60,000 nucleotides of DNA from Bugula neritina. Lineage: Eukaryota; Bryozoa; Gymnolaemata; Cheilostomatida; Bugulidae. Both the position numbers and the translations under genes were made by a program. Below are positions 1 through 12,120 of the stretch, piece by piece (position 1 is the first letter of the stretch; every line of letters starts with the position of its first letter). The stretch is taken from contig OZ037771.1 in NCBI GenBank assembly GCA_964035545.1, positions 14,578,633-14,638,632 on the forward strand, in the 5' to 3' direction. The notes beneath the pieces were generated by a model, which was not told where the DNA came from, did no database searches, and worked only from the letters and a program-made list of their open reading frames with translations.

Positions 1-171
1 AGCTCTTATCATGCGCATAGATAAAACTCCTAAAATAGTGGTCTGGAGAGTCCATTTAACTGTAGTCCAATAGTTCAGCTTGAGTTTCCTAAAAATAAAA
101 TCAACTAATTAATCAAATGTGAGAATGTTGTTGATGTGAAAGTGAGTTTGGAAGAGATGAAAAGCCAAGTG

Positions 172-490
172 ACTGACAGTTGGCATTTGACACTTGACAT
201 GTGGCACTTGACATGTGGCACTTGACATGTGACACTTGACATGTGACACACGGCATTTGGTGTGTGATAGTTGACATGTGACATTAGATAAGTAAGACTA
301 GACATGTGACACTTGACATGTGACATTTGGTGTAGGACACGTGACATTTGGTGTGTGGTAGTTGACATGTGACACTAGACAAGTGACACTAGACAAGTGA
401 CACTAGACAAGTGACACTAGACATGTGACACTAGACAAGTGACACTAGACATGTGACACTTAGTGTGTGGCAGTTGACATGTGACACATG
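172..490. repeat. Minisatellite, about 12-14 bp unit
   Basis: Degenerate tandem copies of a unit like TGACACTTGACATG / TGACACTAGACAAG fill the stretch. The unit drifts from a TTGACATGTGGCAC form at the left to a TAGACAAGTGACAC form at the right. Open frames across it are by-products of the repeat and are not called as genes. Confidence 0.85.
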
Positions 491-3400
491 AAATTCATAG
501 ACTAGTGAGTTATTGGAGTTGTCACCACAATTCTGAGAAATTGAGGTGAAATAAACTTAGAAAATACAGCAATTTTCTAAGCATTATCATAATTGCTTAC
601 ATCACATATTACGCGCGAGAAGACAACTGCTTTATACCAATTGCTCATCAATGTTTTGTATCCTATATCTAATGGAGAGTAACACTCGAATACAGATCAT
701 TGTAAAAGAAAATGCTTTTGATAAAATATTGGTAAAAGACATTACAACCTTGTTAAGAAAAAAGTCCAGCTTCCTTCAAAGATATGAATAAGCACCGTAC
801 CACAGCATCTGCAATATGAGTCAGATGACAAAATATCACAAGCAATGTAGTTGGCTAGATAAAGTTCAAATGGTTAACTCGAAGGGTTGATAAATAAGCT
901 GTGATGATAAGATTAGAGTCAAGGATGTAGATACGATAATGAAATATAAACCCTCAAACAGCAAATATTCATCAAATTCTTAAACAATTAATCAAAATCA
1001 TGTATGAATTATTCCAATCTCCTAGAGCACTGAACTCTAATGTCAATAATATATTTGGTTTCAAGGATCTATGCTTACATCATTTGAAGCAGTGTCGGGT
1101 TATCTTCAATCAAATATCGACAAATTGGGGAGAGAGGTCCCAGAGAGCTGATGGCTATATCCGGAGCATAATAAGTGAGCTGAAACCAAAACCTTGAGTA
1201 TTACATGCCAAAACATGCAAGTATTTTCTAAATGAAACATTAAAATATGTCTCTTTATTACTCAGACTGTAGATCTATGTAATTAAAATGCAGATTAAAA
1301 ATTAGGTCTAAAAATCTTGATGCGGTGAAACGAATCCCCAAATGAAAAGTATTTACAGAAAAAACCTGATTTCATAGGTTGTAGATATAAAGTCGGAGAA
1401 ATAGACATATACAAGAAAAAAGAACCCCCTCCAAAGATATAAAAACATAATTAACGAACCCCTAGAGCACCCAGCCCAGAGAGGATAACAGCCCAGTAAC
1501 CTGGGTGAGGAGTGCGGAACCAATCAGGGGACACAGTTGCCTTGCTACTCATTATAGGTGATGCTCCACAGCTAAAGAACCAACATCAAACATCATGTGA
1601 CATAATAATAAATACTCAAATAAAATTTTTTTAATTCCAAACAAGCAATATTACTATATAATGAGAGGAAGTGGTTTAGAATTCAATAAGTAACCTATGC
1701 TAGAGGTGTAGTGACACACTAAACATGGACGCCATAGGTTAGAGATCTATCCATTAATTGTCTCAATAACATTATAATATACAAATTTATAATTTGCAGA
1801 GGTGCTTTGTTTAAATTTGAACTGTCTTGTAGAGACTAGCATAGTTTAATCCCAATGCGAAACTGTTTGGTAAAAATTTATTTTTAGTTTCAAGTAGTAT
1901 AATATAATTAGTAATTATGAAACCAATAACTAATAACCAAATCATCATCACCATCAAATTCAATATGTCTATAACTATTACTGATAATGACGGTACATGC
2001 AGTCTAAAGTAGCTTTGAGACTAGTAATATACAGTGAGTGAGTATATTAGTGTGAGTGTGAGTATACTAAAAAGCTAGTAAGAGATTCAGTTATATTGAA
2101 TCTATTAAGTTTAGGTAGGGAAAGATTGAGATCGAACCGCTGAAACTACTGTGTCCTGTGACACTAATAACCATAAGTATAAGGCATAAGAACTATCAAG
2201 GATACTACTACTAGTAGTTGTCAACCTTGCATAGTCATAGTGAGCTAGAAAAATAATAATTATATAAATTTAAAGTTGAACTACAAAATTATGATATAAA
2301 ATATTATATCAACATGAATATAACTTTGTAGGATTTAAATCAAACAGTAATCACTAATCTGTAATTGTAAATGTAACAGTAATGGTAAAGTAAAAGAAAA
2401 ACTCTAAAACTAAAAGTAAAACTAAAATTAAAGCAAATGTAAAACTGAAAGTAAAAGCACACGGTTACCAGGTCACAGACACATGCACCTAAATGCAAGT
2501 GATTCAAAACTGTAATTGTTGCTGATGCACAAATCGATTAATTTACAACTTTTAGCAAGACCTGTGCTCAAGGCCTATCTTACTAGTAATAACTTTTGAT
2601 GAAAATGAAAGTCAAACTCAAAGTAAAAGCAATATCGAAACTTTTGCAGGAGGCTTTTGCAATTCAAGGACATCCAAAGGTAATGTGTAAACGCTGCGGG
2701 CTTTTGTAGAGGGAATACAACAATTAGTTCACCGTTACGTTATTAGAATTTAGGCTAGAGTTATTTTAGCTCTTGAACTAAAATAGAGCGAGTAAGCTTT
2801 TAACAACTTGACCTTTTTTAATTCGTTTCCCGTTGCAGTTGTTCGAAGACAAATTGGTGTCACTTCACACATACTCTTAGTATTAGTTGGTTAGTTAGTA
2901 GTTTAACTCTAAGTATATTAGTGATATTTATTGAGGCAGATTACTTGCTATAATTAGTGCAAACTACAAGTTAAACCTAATGAGTTAAATATATGTAAAA
3001 TAGTTTCATATAGTGACAACATAGTACTCGATCAATACCACTCACACTGTCAGTGTCAGTGTAACTGTAACTGTAAGACTAAGTGTTGCATTCTGATTCA
3101 GTTTCACTTTCACCATGACTATGAGTATGACTTATGAGTGATACTCATTGAGATTTAAATTGTCAAACAGTAGCTATAGTATAAGTGTAGCAATGACACT
3201 GTTCCTGTTCACTGTCCGTACCCTTGTCATGCAGTGTGAGTGGGACCAGTGGCAGTGTTTAATATTATTCAATTCTATGACTTAATTTTTTTTTCATTTA
3301 TAATTATTAATCTTAGAGTAAAAGTTAGAGTGTAAGATTTAACCTTGTGACTTATCAAGATTAGTATCACCTGTTTATTACTTCAAATCTATAATTATTT

Positions 3401-3698
3401 AACCAATCTTGATATCGTAGTGAAAATGATACTAATGATCATAGTCATACTGATACAAACACTCATCTGAAATGCATTCGCTCAACTGTTTAGATATTTG
3501 CTAGTGGTTTTAGTGGTATTACTGCTAAGTTCTTATGGAAAAAAGTTGTAGTAGTGGAGGTAGCAACACTTTTTACAGCAACAGTTGACATTGTACCAGC
3601 TATTGTCTAGTTTTGCATCAGCAGATTATCTTTTGGAGTCGTTATCTAATTCATTATTTGAGAAATATGAGCACCTCCTTTGTTTTCTCCCTGTAGCT
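491..3698. other. Non-coding region upstream of the PDZD11-like gene
   Basis: AT-rich sequence with no convincing open frame; the longest (1000-1197, 65 codons) has no recognisable motif. Short simple-sequence patches occur (for example AAAGTAAAACTAAAA-type around 2390-2460). The promoter and any 5' non-coding exon of the PDZD11-like gene should lie near the right end, because the first coding exon is preceded by a pyrimidine-rich splice acceptor at 3694-3695. Confidence 0.5.
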
Positions 3699-4571
3699 AT
3701 GGACCGCCAACAATGGTACGATGATATGGGATACCCATCCCCGTATGCCCAGTACAATACAGACTCAGCTTACACCTATGATCAGGAGCTTAGTTCAAGG
3801 CCTTCATACAACTACAACCAAGGTTATACTCAAGGCCGTAACGAGCCTTGGTCACCTCAAGATAGTTATCACACCTCTCTCCGTGAACCCACTTCTATGA
3901 GTTACCATAGCAACACGATGCACAATCCCTCCTACTCACAGAATCATGCTGACGCTGACACTGGCTATGACCAACTTCCTGTCGCTGATTTGCCTCTGTA
4001 TGAACTTCCACCACAATATGTGCCGAGAGCCGACGTAAGTCAGCCTGCTCTCTCAGTCAGCAAATTTAAAGGCAGCTGTTTTAGTGTATAGTGTATCTGT
4101 TGATTAGAAAATTTATAGTTTTTTCTTCTTATTGAGGTACTATTTTTGTGTTTTATTTTTTTTACATTTTTAGCGGCGCCTCCATCCTGATTATTCAAGT
4201 GACATCAGAAAGTTCCGGAACAGAACTGTTCACTTGAAACGCAACAAACCTTCAGATCAGGTAGCGGCAGCCATCATGACCTGTGTCAACTTATACTATG
4301 TTGGCACACTTACAAGTGCTTGCCCACATGTGTCAATGTTGCGTTTTCCTTCTTTGATCTACTTTTACTTGAAATATTTGTTATTCAATCTAAATATGTG
4401 TTTTTGTTTGAAAAAATATTGGATGATGTGAAATATTGCATAAATTTTTACTGTTTGGTTTTAGCTTGGCTTCAATGTGCGTGGTGGAGCAGAGCATAGG
4501 TGTGGCATCTTCATCTCAAAGGTTAGGCTAATATACGTTTATATGTAGCCTGTGTGAGCGTGTGCGCGCGC

Positions 4572-4620
<49 letters not shown>

Positions 4621-6698
4621 ATACTGTCACCTGGTGTACAAGACCATGCGTGTGACCTATATACTCTTTTCTAGGTCATGGCACGTACAGATGCCTCAAA
4701 GTCCGGATTACAGGAAGGAGATCAGATTCTCTTTGCTAATGGGGAGAGTTTTCTAAATATAGACCAGCATGAGGTGAGATTATCTGGCTAGAAATATCAT
4801 GTCCACTGTTACTATCCTTTCTTTTCTTTAAAGCTTGTTCAAATCTTATAGCATTCTGTTTACAGACTAGCTACAGTGCTATTGCGCCATAAGCCCTGTC
4901 ATTTTGTTTATTTTTCTCAATTAATTTTTCCCCGACTACGACAAAATAAAAACAAACAAACAAACATTTGACTTCTTAATGATAATCAGTTATACTATAT
5001 CCACTTTTATTTATTTACATCTTAAGTTGTTCAAGTTCCATTTAATTTTCTTCACTGTTTCTTCTTTGTTCAGGCTGTTAAGAGTTTGAAGAGATATGTG
5101 GACGTTGAGCTCATTGTTAAATATTTCCCTTATGGTGAGTTATGTTCATGTTTGTTGTTGTCTTCCCACTGCTAATAATGACTGACTTCTGTGCTTATTT
5201 AATGGGAGATAGAAAATATTTGCTGGGAATTGCTTGTGTAATACGCTCATTAATTGTTGTAGCATATGACAAGAGCTTTGACAAGTGTAAGACCAACTCG
5301 ACATTTGCTTAGAGATACTTACTTCTGACTTCACCTGCTGACACCTGCTGACACCTGCTGACACCTGCTGACACCTGACTTTTCTTAGAGATTAGTCATG
5401 GTCCCTGCTGACACCTGCCACTTTATAAGAGATTAGTCATGGTACCTGTCAACACCTGCCACTTTATTTAGAAATTAGCCACGGTACCTGCTGACACTAG
5501 CCACTTTATTAGAGATTAGTCATGGTACCTGTCAACACCTGCCACTTTTCTTAGAGATTAGTCATGGTCTCTGCTGACACCTGCCACTTTATAAGAGATT
5601 AGTCATGGTACCTGTCAACACCTGCCACTTTATTTAGAAATTAGCCACGGTACCTGCTGACACTTGCCACTTTATTAGAGATTAGTCATGGTACCTGTCA
5701 ACACCTGCCACTTTATTTAGAGATTATTCATGGCACATATCAACACCTGCCATTTTTCTTAGAGATTAGTCATGGTAACTGCAGACACCTGCCAATTTGC
5801 TGCCTGTCTAAATTCTGACACTCGTTTACTTTCCAAAACTCTCCAACCTGCTTCATACTTACGACTGTACAGGTTTTTTGCTTTTATATATATTATTATT
5901 AATTTGACTTTGTGCACTGTACTGTATACTCTATACTGTATACTATGTACTGTATACTCTGTACTGTGTACTCTGTACTGTGTACTCTGTACTGTATACT
6001 CTGTACTGTATACTCTGTACTGTGTACTCTGTACTGTGTACTCTGTACTGTGTATTCTGTACTGTATACTCTGTACTGTATACTCTGTAGTGTATACTCT
6101 GTACTGTATACTCTGTACTGTGTACTCTGTATACTCTGCACTGTATACTCTGTACTGTATACTCTGCACTGTATACTCTGTACTGTATACTCTGTACTGT
6201 ATACTTTGTACTGTATACTCTGTACTGTATACTCTGTACTGTGTACTCTGTACTGTATACTCTGTACTGTGTACTCTGTATACTCTGCACTGTATACTCT
6301 GTACTGTATACTCTGTACTGTATACTTTGTACTGTGTACTCTGTACTGTATACTCTGTACTGTATACTCTGTGTTATGTTCTAACAACTGATGGTAATAT
6401 TTATTATTTTTGTGACATGTCTACTTACGAACATGCTATGTATTACTAAACTATTGTATAACACATTTATTTATTATTATATACTTTATATTTCAAATTT
6501 CCAAATGGAAGTCGATATATTACATATGTTACTATGCTGACCAATATCGTCAGCTACTTGAATGCATGAAGCCCTTGTCTAAATCTTTCCTGCGTCTAGT
6601 TTATTAGAATTTCAAATGTTCAAATCGTATTTATTTTTATCATTTAATGGATTTTTTTATTATTTTTGAAGAAAGAGCTGAAGCAGAGAAGAATTTAA
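3699..6698 (+). CDS. PDZD11: PDZ domain-containing protein 11-like (PDZD11/PISP/AIPP1 orthologue)
   Basis: Coding exons read from splice sites: 3699-4034, 4174-4260, 4465-4521, 4675-4773, 5074-5134 and a tentative last exon 6676-6698; joined length 663 nt, 220 residues. The PDZ domain spans about residues 130-214: carboxylate-binding loop LGFNVRGG (142-149), then GIFISKV, SGLQEGDQILFANG and a closing VKYFPY. The LPLYELPPQYVPR segment before HPDY matches the linker that precedes the PDZ domain in vertebrate PDZD11, so orthology is well supported. Known vertebrate PDZD11 is a small cytoplasmic adaptor that binds C-terminal tails of membrane transporters and PLEKHA7-type WW proteins. Here the N-terminus is about 80 residues longer and rich in Tyr, Ser and Asn. 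The start is the first ATG after the acceptor at 3695. The last exon is inferred from phase and gives only ELKQRRI; a poly(A) signal follows at 6806-6811. Confidence 0.85.
4573..4619. repeat. (TG)n microsatellite in PDZD11-like intron 3
   Basis: Uninterrupted TG dinucleotides of roughly 46 bp inside the intron between the coding exons ending at 4521 and starting at 4675. Confidence 0.9.
5330..5800. repeat. Minisatellite with ~42 bp unit and ~166 bp higher-order period
   Basis: Copies of a ~42 bp unit built around ATTAGTCATGGTACCTG and ACACCTGCCACTTTA. Groups of four variants recur in the same order: the TTAGAGATTAGTCATGG start at 5385 recurs at 5551 (166 bp) and at 5759 (208 bp, one extra unit). 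It lies in the last intron of the PDZD11-like gene. Confidence 0.85.
5908..6372. repeat. 14 bp minisatellite (CTGTACTGTATACT)
   Basis: More than thirty tandem copies of a 14 bp unit alternating GTAC and GTATAC palindromes, with minor variants (GTGTACTC, TGCACTG). Because the unit is not a multiple of three, all six frames stay open over long stretches; those frames are artefacts. It lies in the last intron of the PDZD11-like gene. Confidence 0.95.
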
Positions 6699-6805
6699 TC
6701 ACCAGTAGTTTTCAATTACAGTTTTCAGTTACAAGATCTGAATGTAGATCTTGCCTTTTGACTTGCATACAACTTTTTTACTTTAATTTACATTTTCAAT
6801 GCTTA

Positions 6806-6811
6806 AATAAA
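6806..6811 (+). terminator. Poly(A) signal, PDZD11-like gene
   Basis: AATAAA 108 nt after the tentative stop codon of the PDZD11-like gene; its position supports a terminal exon around 6676. Confidence 0.5.
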
Positions 6812-7263
6812 ATATGCAAATTCTTGTATAAAAGTATATTGGTTGTGTACAGTTGCTAACAAAGTGAAGGTCATATAGTGAAGCGCTTATGTTTTTTATA
6901 ACTATTTTTGCTGTGATTGACCGTTAAGAAAAAATAATATAATGACTAAACTATGCATTGCCATCACTAACTATGGGGTGGATTTTTCGCTTATGTCTGT
7001 TTGAAGTTTGGACAATGATGTGTATACGAATACTGTACTCAGTCACCCTTAACTCAGTGCTGCGTCTAGCTACATAATTATGCACTTGTAATAGATGTGT
7101 TGGTTTATATAGTATCCATTACCATATGAAGGTCTCCAAAACCATGCACTCTCAGTCTCTTATGCACCAATACTGTATGTATCTGTTTGTATGATGAGAA
7201 CCAACATATGCTGAGGTCAACTGTTTGCCATTTGCTTGTCTTCAGTTGCATAGTTTATGAATC

Positions 7264-10200
7264 ATGAAGCAGTGCTGGTGGATTTTTGCTGTAAGTATTC
7301 TCTATTTTACGTATAAGTAGTTGTAATGTTGAGGTTGCCCAGTGGTCGCCATGGTGTAATGGTTGGAACACTTGCTTGCAAGCTGGAGGTCTCGAGTTCG
7401 ATTCTCAGTGGGGGCAAATTTATTTTTCAGTAGTCAAAAATAATCCGCTAAGAATGGAAGTTGCTAGAAGCAGCCCTGAGTTAGGGAGAACTTTGTACCG
7501 CACCTATTTGTATACCCCTTCCAAACGACACACTCAGTCACACCTAAGCAGCTCTAAGCAATCTTCACCATAGCAATCAACTAAAACATTGTACACAGTA
7601 ATCGTACTACTGACATTGCTTCTGTTTCTTATTTTAGAGCGCTCTGCTCGCTGCCTGTGGGTGGGCGGAGTTTACTAACTACTCCAGGTAAGATATTGAA
7701 ATTATTGGTCTCAAAAACTGGCAGTGAATTAATTACCCACATTTAGTGTACGTTGTACAAAGCCCTAATTTAGCCTCTAACATAAACGACTGAAGGGTGA
7801 TGTCTAGTAGCTAAAAACAGCTACTAATTTACTAGATTTGATCAATGGACAGTTAGCTGTTTCAAGAATATTGCTGTCCAGAAATATCACTTTAGGCAGC
7901 TCAAAGTGTCAGTCTGTGAACTGCATTACAAAATAGTCTCTAGCAAATTTATTCTGAAATTACTGATTATTTAGAGATTGAAATTTTTAATCTCTTTTTT
8001 TCTAAACATAGTAGCACTGCCTGTTTTCATGTGTTGATAATTTTGTTTAGTTCATAAAGTGCCCTATCATAGTGTTTTCGTGTTTGTGAAAATGTGCTGC
8101 TATTTGAAAGGCATAAAAACTTTCTTTGCAGTTTGCATAATAATCTGCTAAAACCAAATTCTTCGTATTTACTTTTCAACCTACTTTTCAACTGTTTAGA
8201 CAATATATGCAGTCTATTGCATTGTCAACACAAGTTAAGGTTATTGTAAAAGTTGAGTTGCTACCGATAGAAAATTATTTTGCTGAGCACTTCTCAACAA
8301 ACCAATTACTATATTGTAGTAAAATAGTACAATAATGTAATCCAAAATAAAATTATGATGTCTTATAAATTATTTTGACAAAAATACAATACACATCATT
8401 TGTTTCAGTGTTACATTCAATGAGTCTGCACTGTTTCTAAAGACGTCTGCAGCAGTCTATCACATGGAGTTAGACAGATATAAAAACGACGGGAGCTTTT
8501 TAATTGCAACATCGAGTAGCCTACAAACCACTGATGGTCGAACCTTTACCACTCTCTTGACATCCTCCGTGTTTAGCTTTGCACAAGTTAACTCAACTCA
8601 TGTAGCTGTAAGTGACTCTAAAAAACACTGCATTAAATTACTGAACAGAAAAACTAACGGGTTAAAAGATTTTGCCGGGACATGTGGCTCAAGAGGTTAC
8701 AGGGAAGGAGGGGTAGGTGTTGGTAAGTTTAACTACCCATGGGGAGTGGTGGTGGATGTTAGAAACCCAACCCAGCTGTTGGTAGCAGATCAAGAGAACG
8801 ATGCGCTGAGATCTGTAGACTTACGATCTGGAGAAATACGTACGGTAATAAGATCTGGTTTTACTAAACCACATTCTCTGCTTTGGACAGACGGACATTT
8901 GCTTGTGACCAACCGCTATTCTTACATTTCTCAAGTGAACTGGTCTGATAATGGTACTGTCAGCAACACGCTAATAGTTGGAGACAAAACAGCAGGGGAT
9001 GCATATGGAGAATTTGATGAGGCAAAACTTAGCTTTCCGTATGAGACTGTAAGGGTGGGTGATGACATGTACCTTGTTGCTGAATTTAGTAGCAAAGAAC
9101 TGAAGCTAATTGACACGGAGAGACGAGTGGTTGGTCCTGTGTGCTTTGGAGGAGAGAACCCCTGTGTGACAGGCAGCAAGTTCCCAGATGGGGCTCTATC
9201 CTTACTTAATGTAGAAGGAGAAGTTTATGTGGGCTTGTTCAATGCAGAAGTTTACAAGTTGAGTGGTGAGTAACAGTTTGGATAACAAAAAGCAGCAATG
9301 ATTTTATAGCGATGGCTCCAATGTATATATATAATCATCAATTGTTTACTAAACAACACATTTCATTGGTTATTATTTTCAATTTTTAAAGTCTTTTAAG
9401 TAGACATACAGGCTGAAGGTTTCAAAATAATGAAACAAAATATTTTAAAGAATCATTATTTTAAAAAGCTGCAAAACTTTATTTTGTGTTGGAGCTAGTT
9501 TGAAATTTTAGTAAACAATTCACATATAAACATAATTTGCTAAAACAAATTTATTCTGGGCAGTAGCAAATTTTTATAAACTTGGCAAAGCAAGTTACGT
9601 CTTAAAGATGCTAGAAATTTGTATCAGTAGTCACAACTAAACTACACAACTAGCACACAATTAACACGTATATTTTGCTATATACCCTGTGAAGGCAGCA
9701 GTTTAGCTGACAGTAAGCTGCCTGACATATGCTCACAGAGAAGGAATATTACGATTTTCTTACCTCCCGGTGAAAGTACAGCCGAAGTTCAACTGGGAAA
9801 TGATTTTGTTAACCTACCAGAAGGAGTTTACAAAGTAACAAATAGACAAGACTTAAAAGCCTGTATCTACCAGGTTACTGTGAAAAGTAAGTGAATCCAA
9901 GGGTCTTTCATGGTACCAATAATTTTTCTGTTATATTCTTAAGAGTCATGATACATTCTAATTGGCTTATCATCTGGTCTCATAGCTTTGAATATAATTT
10001 GTATTTCGAGATGCAGTAGATTAGCATTCGCTTTAAATATAATATAATTAAAGTACCATTAGTTTTATGAGACAAACTTGACTTCCCACATCAAAGAATA
10101 AATTTGCTACTGGTGTCCCTGTTGGTGCTGAGGAGACTTAGTAAGCCTTCCTGCAGTAAAACGTGCTGATCACAGAAAAACTTTTATAAATTTTTGACAT

Positions 10201-11481
10201 TAGACTTGACCATTGCATTAAAAGCATTATAAACTGTGGTTAAAAACACACTTAGACATTTTCTCAAATGCGTAGAGTCACCTATATTGAAGAGAATGGC
10301 GTTAAAGTTTGATTATGCCGTCTCATGCAAAACCATTAATGAAGATGCAACCAGATTAACGCTCGACCCCGTCCTGTATCAAAGAAAAATTGAGCTTCAA
10401 GGAATCTGCGGCCAAGGTAAAATAATTAAAACATTTTGACACAAACATTCTTTTGGGCCAGATTTGTTTACTGCAACTATTGTCAAACAGCATGCACTTG
10501 GTTTTTAGAATATAAAGGTAACAGTGCCCAACAAACATGTACATGACCAATTTTTTATCTTTTAATATTACATTGAAGCATGATTTTAAATTACTTGGAT
10601 TCTTTCACCGTAGTTATATTTATTAGTCAGCAAAGAGGAGTGCAAAGTGCAGAGTAACAAGCCTCAAAAGGGCATTATAGTACGAGTATTGCTTGTACAT
10701 TCAAATTATTCTATATATGAAATTTAGCTGCTTCGGTACTACCTTTGCGATAGGCATTAGTTTATTAGCTGCAGGATGATGGAACACGATCACTCATACT
10801 CCACAGTTGCTCTGTTTCCTATAACACTTGATTCCAGTTGCTCTCCTTACAGACTGTACCATGTCTACCAGTATACAACCATTCTACGACTGTACCAATA
10901 ATCTCCTGACCGTCTACTGGCCAACTGATGAGCTGTATCCTGCCACCATCTTGGAACCTCCGGCAGTGTTGAGTGAAGAACTGAAAAGGAGGCTGAATCA
11001 ATCAAATTCTCGAAGATATTCTGATATTTTCATTGGCTCTCACATACCTCCGTAAGTTGCAATTTTGATGTATAATGTTTATTACATCTTTTATTTCTTT
11101 TGGATTATTTTAATTTGATTACATAAATTTATACATTCTCGTTAGCCCTGGTTGCTTATTTTCAAGTCTTTCTTTGCTTCTTTGCAATATAAATGGTTTT
11201 TACAGTTCTGTGTTTAAAAATTTAAAAAAATAAATTAGACACGCATGCATAGTACGTACACATAACATGAACACAACGCACATGCACGCGCAATCAAGTA
11301 ATGTATATATAGCCTATATTTATATGCTCGAACACAATTTAAATATGTATATTAGTATACTGTTAACAGGATAATTGCTGCTAAGAAGAACTCAAAGGGA
11401 GAAGTTGTGGAAGTGATACTTTATTCAACTTGTGTTGATGAGACTCCAACATATGATGCTGTCAAGGACATGTGTACCTAA
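7264..11481 (+). CDS. Array gene 1: secreted NHL-propeller protein with Cys-rich tail
   Basis: Exons: 7264-7290, 7638-7687, 8409-9265, 9695-9886, 10276-10416, 10853-11051, 11370-11481 (1578 nt, 525 residues). All junctions are GT-AG with phases 0,2,1,1,1,2. Exons 1-2 give a signal peptide (MKQCWWIFA, then SALLAACGWA). Exon 3 (residues 26-311) is a propeller with six blade signatures, the third most NHL-like (LLVADQENDALRSVDL); sequons occur at QVNSTH and DNGTVS, and cysteines in HCIK, GTCG, PVCF and NPC. Exon 4 (to 375), exon 5 (to 422), exon 6 (to 488) and exon 7 add two Cys each. The poly(A) signal is AATAAA at 11636-11641. NHL propellers bind protein, RNA or, in secreted PAL enzymes, small ligands; none of these is shown here. 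Other 6-blade folds (YWTD, strictosidine synthase-like) are alternatives. This is the most regular member of the array. Confidence 0.85.
7338..7421 (+). repeat. tRNA-derived SINE in intron 1 of array gene 1
   Basis: A tRNA-like stretch has an A-box-like TGGTGTAATGG and a B-box-like AGTTCGATTCTC, ending GTGGGGGCA then an AT-rich tail. A close copy with the same left flank (GTTGAG..ACCCAGTG type) is at 28003-28084, so this is a dispersed element and not a tRNA gene. Confidence 0.7.
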
Positions 11482-11555
11482 ATTGCTGACCAATCAGCAG
11501 CAAGGATACATGTACTTAGGCTGCTGACGAGTCAGCAGCAAGGAGACCTAACAAT
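11482..11555 (+). repeat. Tandem duplication after the stop of gene 1, with hairpin-forming core
   Basis: The segment TGTACCTAA..TTGCTGACCAATCAGCAGCAAGG is followed by a second copy TGTACTTAGGCTGCTGACGAGTCAGCAGCAAGG type. Each copy holds an inverted repeat (GCTGA..TCAGC, and GCTGAC-GA-GTCAGC). Related sequence follows the orphan last exons at 39574 and 44303. Confidence 0.6.
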
Positions 11556-11641
11556 TGAAAACAAGAGCTTTTGAATTTAAATTATTGTTGACTTTTTGAT
11601 CAATTGTTGACCTCATAAAAGTTTGGATTATTTTGAATAAA

Positions 11642-12120
11642 GAGAATAATACCCCCTACCCTAATAGCGTATCCATTAATTTTTCTTGTGTTTTTAAAAC
11701 TTATATCTATAATTTTAACATCTATCATTATAGTTTATAGAGTATTTTTTTAGATATCATTTTGCCTACATTAATCAAATTCCAAGAAAATAAGGTATTT
11801 ATATGGTTATGTTATATGCCCATTGCAGTTTTGCTCATCAACATGAAGGATAGAGGATAAAAATTAAGATATTTCTCTTTAGTCTGTAAGTGACTTACAT
11901 GCAAATTACTCAAAACTATAATTCTCTCATAAAATTTATTTAAACTATAATATAATTTAGCAGAAGATCGTGTAGGTTTTGTCCAATAAAATTAGATAAA
12001 ACAGTTAATGGAAACATATAACACTGAAAATAAAATAAAAAGATGGAACTAAAAGAAATAAAAGCTTTAAATCAAAGATTGTGCACAGGCAAGTCTTAAG
12101 CTTTTCTGTTGGGTCAACAT
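11642..12120. other. Convergent intergenic spacer
   Basis: AT-rich spacer between the 3' end of array gene 1 (+) and the minus-strand CxxC protein. TTTATT at about 11936-11941 can serve as the minus-strand AATAAA for that gene. Nothing else was seen. Confidence 0.4.

Noticed and set aside
1000-1197. 65-codon open frame
   Set aside because: No motif, no splice context and no family resemblance; the length is expected by chance in 3 kb.
5330-5800. Possible CRISPR-like array of spaced repeats
   Set aside because: The units are contiguous variants with no unique spacers and the context is animal intron DNA.
5759-6449. Open frames of up to 225 codons with YTVQSIQYRV or LYCILCTVYS repeats
   Set aside because: Products of the 14 bp minisatellite lying in the last intron of the PDZD11-like gene, open on both strands at once.
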